DNA of 6,833 nucleotides. Origin: Thioalkalivibrio sp. (GTDB lineage: Bacteria; Pseudomonadota; Gammaproteobacteria; Ectothiorhodospirales; Ectothiorhodospiraceae). This document shows, one piece after another, positions 6,724 through 6,833 of the stretch (within the stretch, counting starts at the first letter, position 1; each line of letters begins with the position of its first letter). The stretch covers positions 1-6,833 of the forward strand of contig JAGTVE010000053.1 in NCBI GenBank assembly GCA_018224485.1. Direction: 5' to 3'. Made by a program: the position numbers and the translations under genes. Below the pieces are notes generated by a model that was not told the DNA's origin, did no database searches, and worked only from the letters and a program-made list of their open reading frames with translations.

Positions 6724-6813
6724 GCTTAGTCCGTGGGTAAACTCCAGCGCGTCGCGCGAGGCGAGCAACATGTCCAAGAGGAGCGACAGATCTCGATCCG
6801 GAAGTTCAGCCAT
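6655..6813 (-). pseudogene. hepT: Truncated HepT-like (DUF86) toxin fused to a transposase-like tail
   Basis: The frame has 52 codons. Residues 1-30, MAELPDRDLSLLLDMLLASR followed by DALEFTHGLS, match the N-terminus of HepT/DUF86 proteins, in which a first helix with 'LLDML-AARDALEF--GL' is common (positions 6813-6724). From residue 31 on (KTATAYAATLL...) the likeness ends and the transposase-like tail begins. Intact HepT has about 110-140 residues, and its catalytic RxxxxH motif lies in the lost C-terminal part, so no RNase or AMPylation-target function can remain. The ATG lies inside the end of the preceding gene (8-base overlap ATGGCTGA), the usual arrangement of MntA-HepT modules. The HepT call rests on a 30-residue match and is moderate. 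Confidence 0.55.
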
Positions 6814-6833
6814 AGACCGATTCGCGTTCGCGC
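6806..6833 (-). CDS. C-terminal end of a gene overlapping hepT, probably MntA-type nucleotidyltransferase antitoxin
   Basis: Only the last eight codons are inside the window (RERESVYG, stop TGA at 6808-6806). The identification is by position: HepT toxins are nearly always preceded by a minimal nucleotidyltransferase (MntA/COG1669) gene whose stop overlaps the hepT start, exactly as here. The charged Arg/Glu tail ending in a Tyr-Gly is compatible with that family. The visible part alone would not identify it. Confidence 0.4.

Larger units (their letters stand above)
6471..6740 (+). pseudogene. mtnC: Truncated mtnC, enolase-phosphatase E1 of methionine salvage
   Basis: The first 50 residues are typical MtnC: MIQAIVTDIEGTTTPIRFV carries HAD motif I in its MtnC form (Asp8, Glu10, Gly11, Thr12), then DTLYPFARARLPGFLRSHA and EPEVSAIIRG. 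Intact enzymes have about 225-230 residues and convert 2,3-diketo-5-methylthiopentyl-1-phosphate to the acireductone. After about position 6620 the reading continues for 39 residues with no MtnC likeness (VQVHSAPGPC...) and stops at 6738-6740. That tail reads through the presumed insertion-sequence end and into antisense hepT. HAD motifs II-III and the cap are missing, so the fragment cannot be active. The start is the ATG at 6471 with a weak GGGATA upstream. Whether the rest of mtnC survives elsewhere is not visible. Confidence 0.75.

Noticed and set aside
6655..6813. A genuine intact small protein gene on the minus strand
   Set aside because: The N-terminal half matches HepT only up to residue 30 and the rest matches a different kind of protein, so a truncated fusion explains it better.

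Overview
The window is GC-rich (clearly above 60% by eye) with bacterial gene density and codon use. The gene set points to a gammaproteobacterium, because a DUF2058/YaiL homologue, a DUF423/YgdD homologue, MtnC and a DUF1302-DUF1329 pair occur together. A free-living, possibly marine or halophilic lineage related to Pseudomonas or the Ectothiorhodospiraceae is plausible. The exact taxon cannot be fixed from the sequence alone.

Positions 1-4488 (minus strand) hold a four-gene envelope operon, read right to left. It encodes a DUF1302 outer-membrane beta-barrel-like protein, a periplasmic DUF1329 protein with a LolB-like fold, a YCF48/BNR Asp-box beta-propeller, and the N-terminus of an RND/MMPL-type inner-membrane transporter that runs off the left edge. 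Together these could form a trans-envelope route for a hydrophobic substrate: barrel in the outer membrane, lipid-binding-type protein and propeller in the periplasm, RND pump in the inner membrane. The substrate is unknown.

Positions 4489-4914 are a divergent intergenic region. On the minus strand it holds a good sigma70-like promoter, a perfect 7+7 bp palindrome at the expected start point (a likely repressor operator), and a perfect 9+9 bp inverted repeat in the leader. The part nearer the plus-strand gene is strongly AT-rich. Positions 4915-5265 (plus) encode a small PilZ-like protein whose c-di-GMP-binding motifs look degenerate. It converges on a DUF2058 (YaiL-like) gene and a DUF423 membrane-protein gene (5344-6312, minus).

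The right end (6471-6833) is a rearranged patch. A methionine-salvage gene (mtnC, enolase-phosphatase) keeps only about its first 50 codons. It then runs into what looks like the terminal 100 bp of an insertion sequence. On the other side, in opposite orientation, lies the N-terminal 30 codons of a HepT-type (DUF86) toxin fused in frame to the transposase-like tail. The last codons of an upstream, overlapping gene, probably the MntA-type nucleotidyltransferase antitoxin, reach the window edge. This suggests an insertion followed by a deletion that destroyed both mtnC and hepT.
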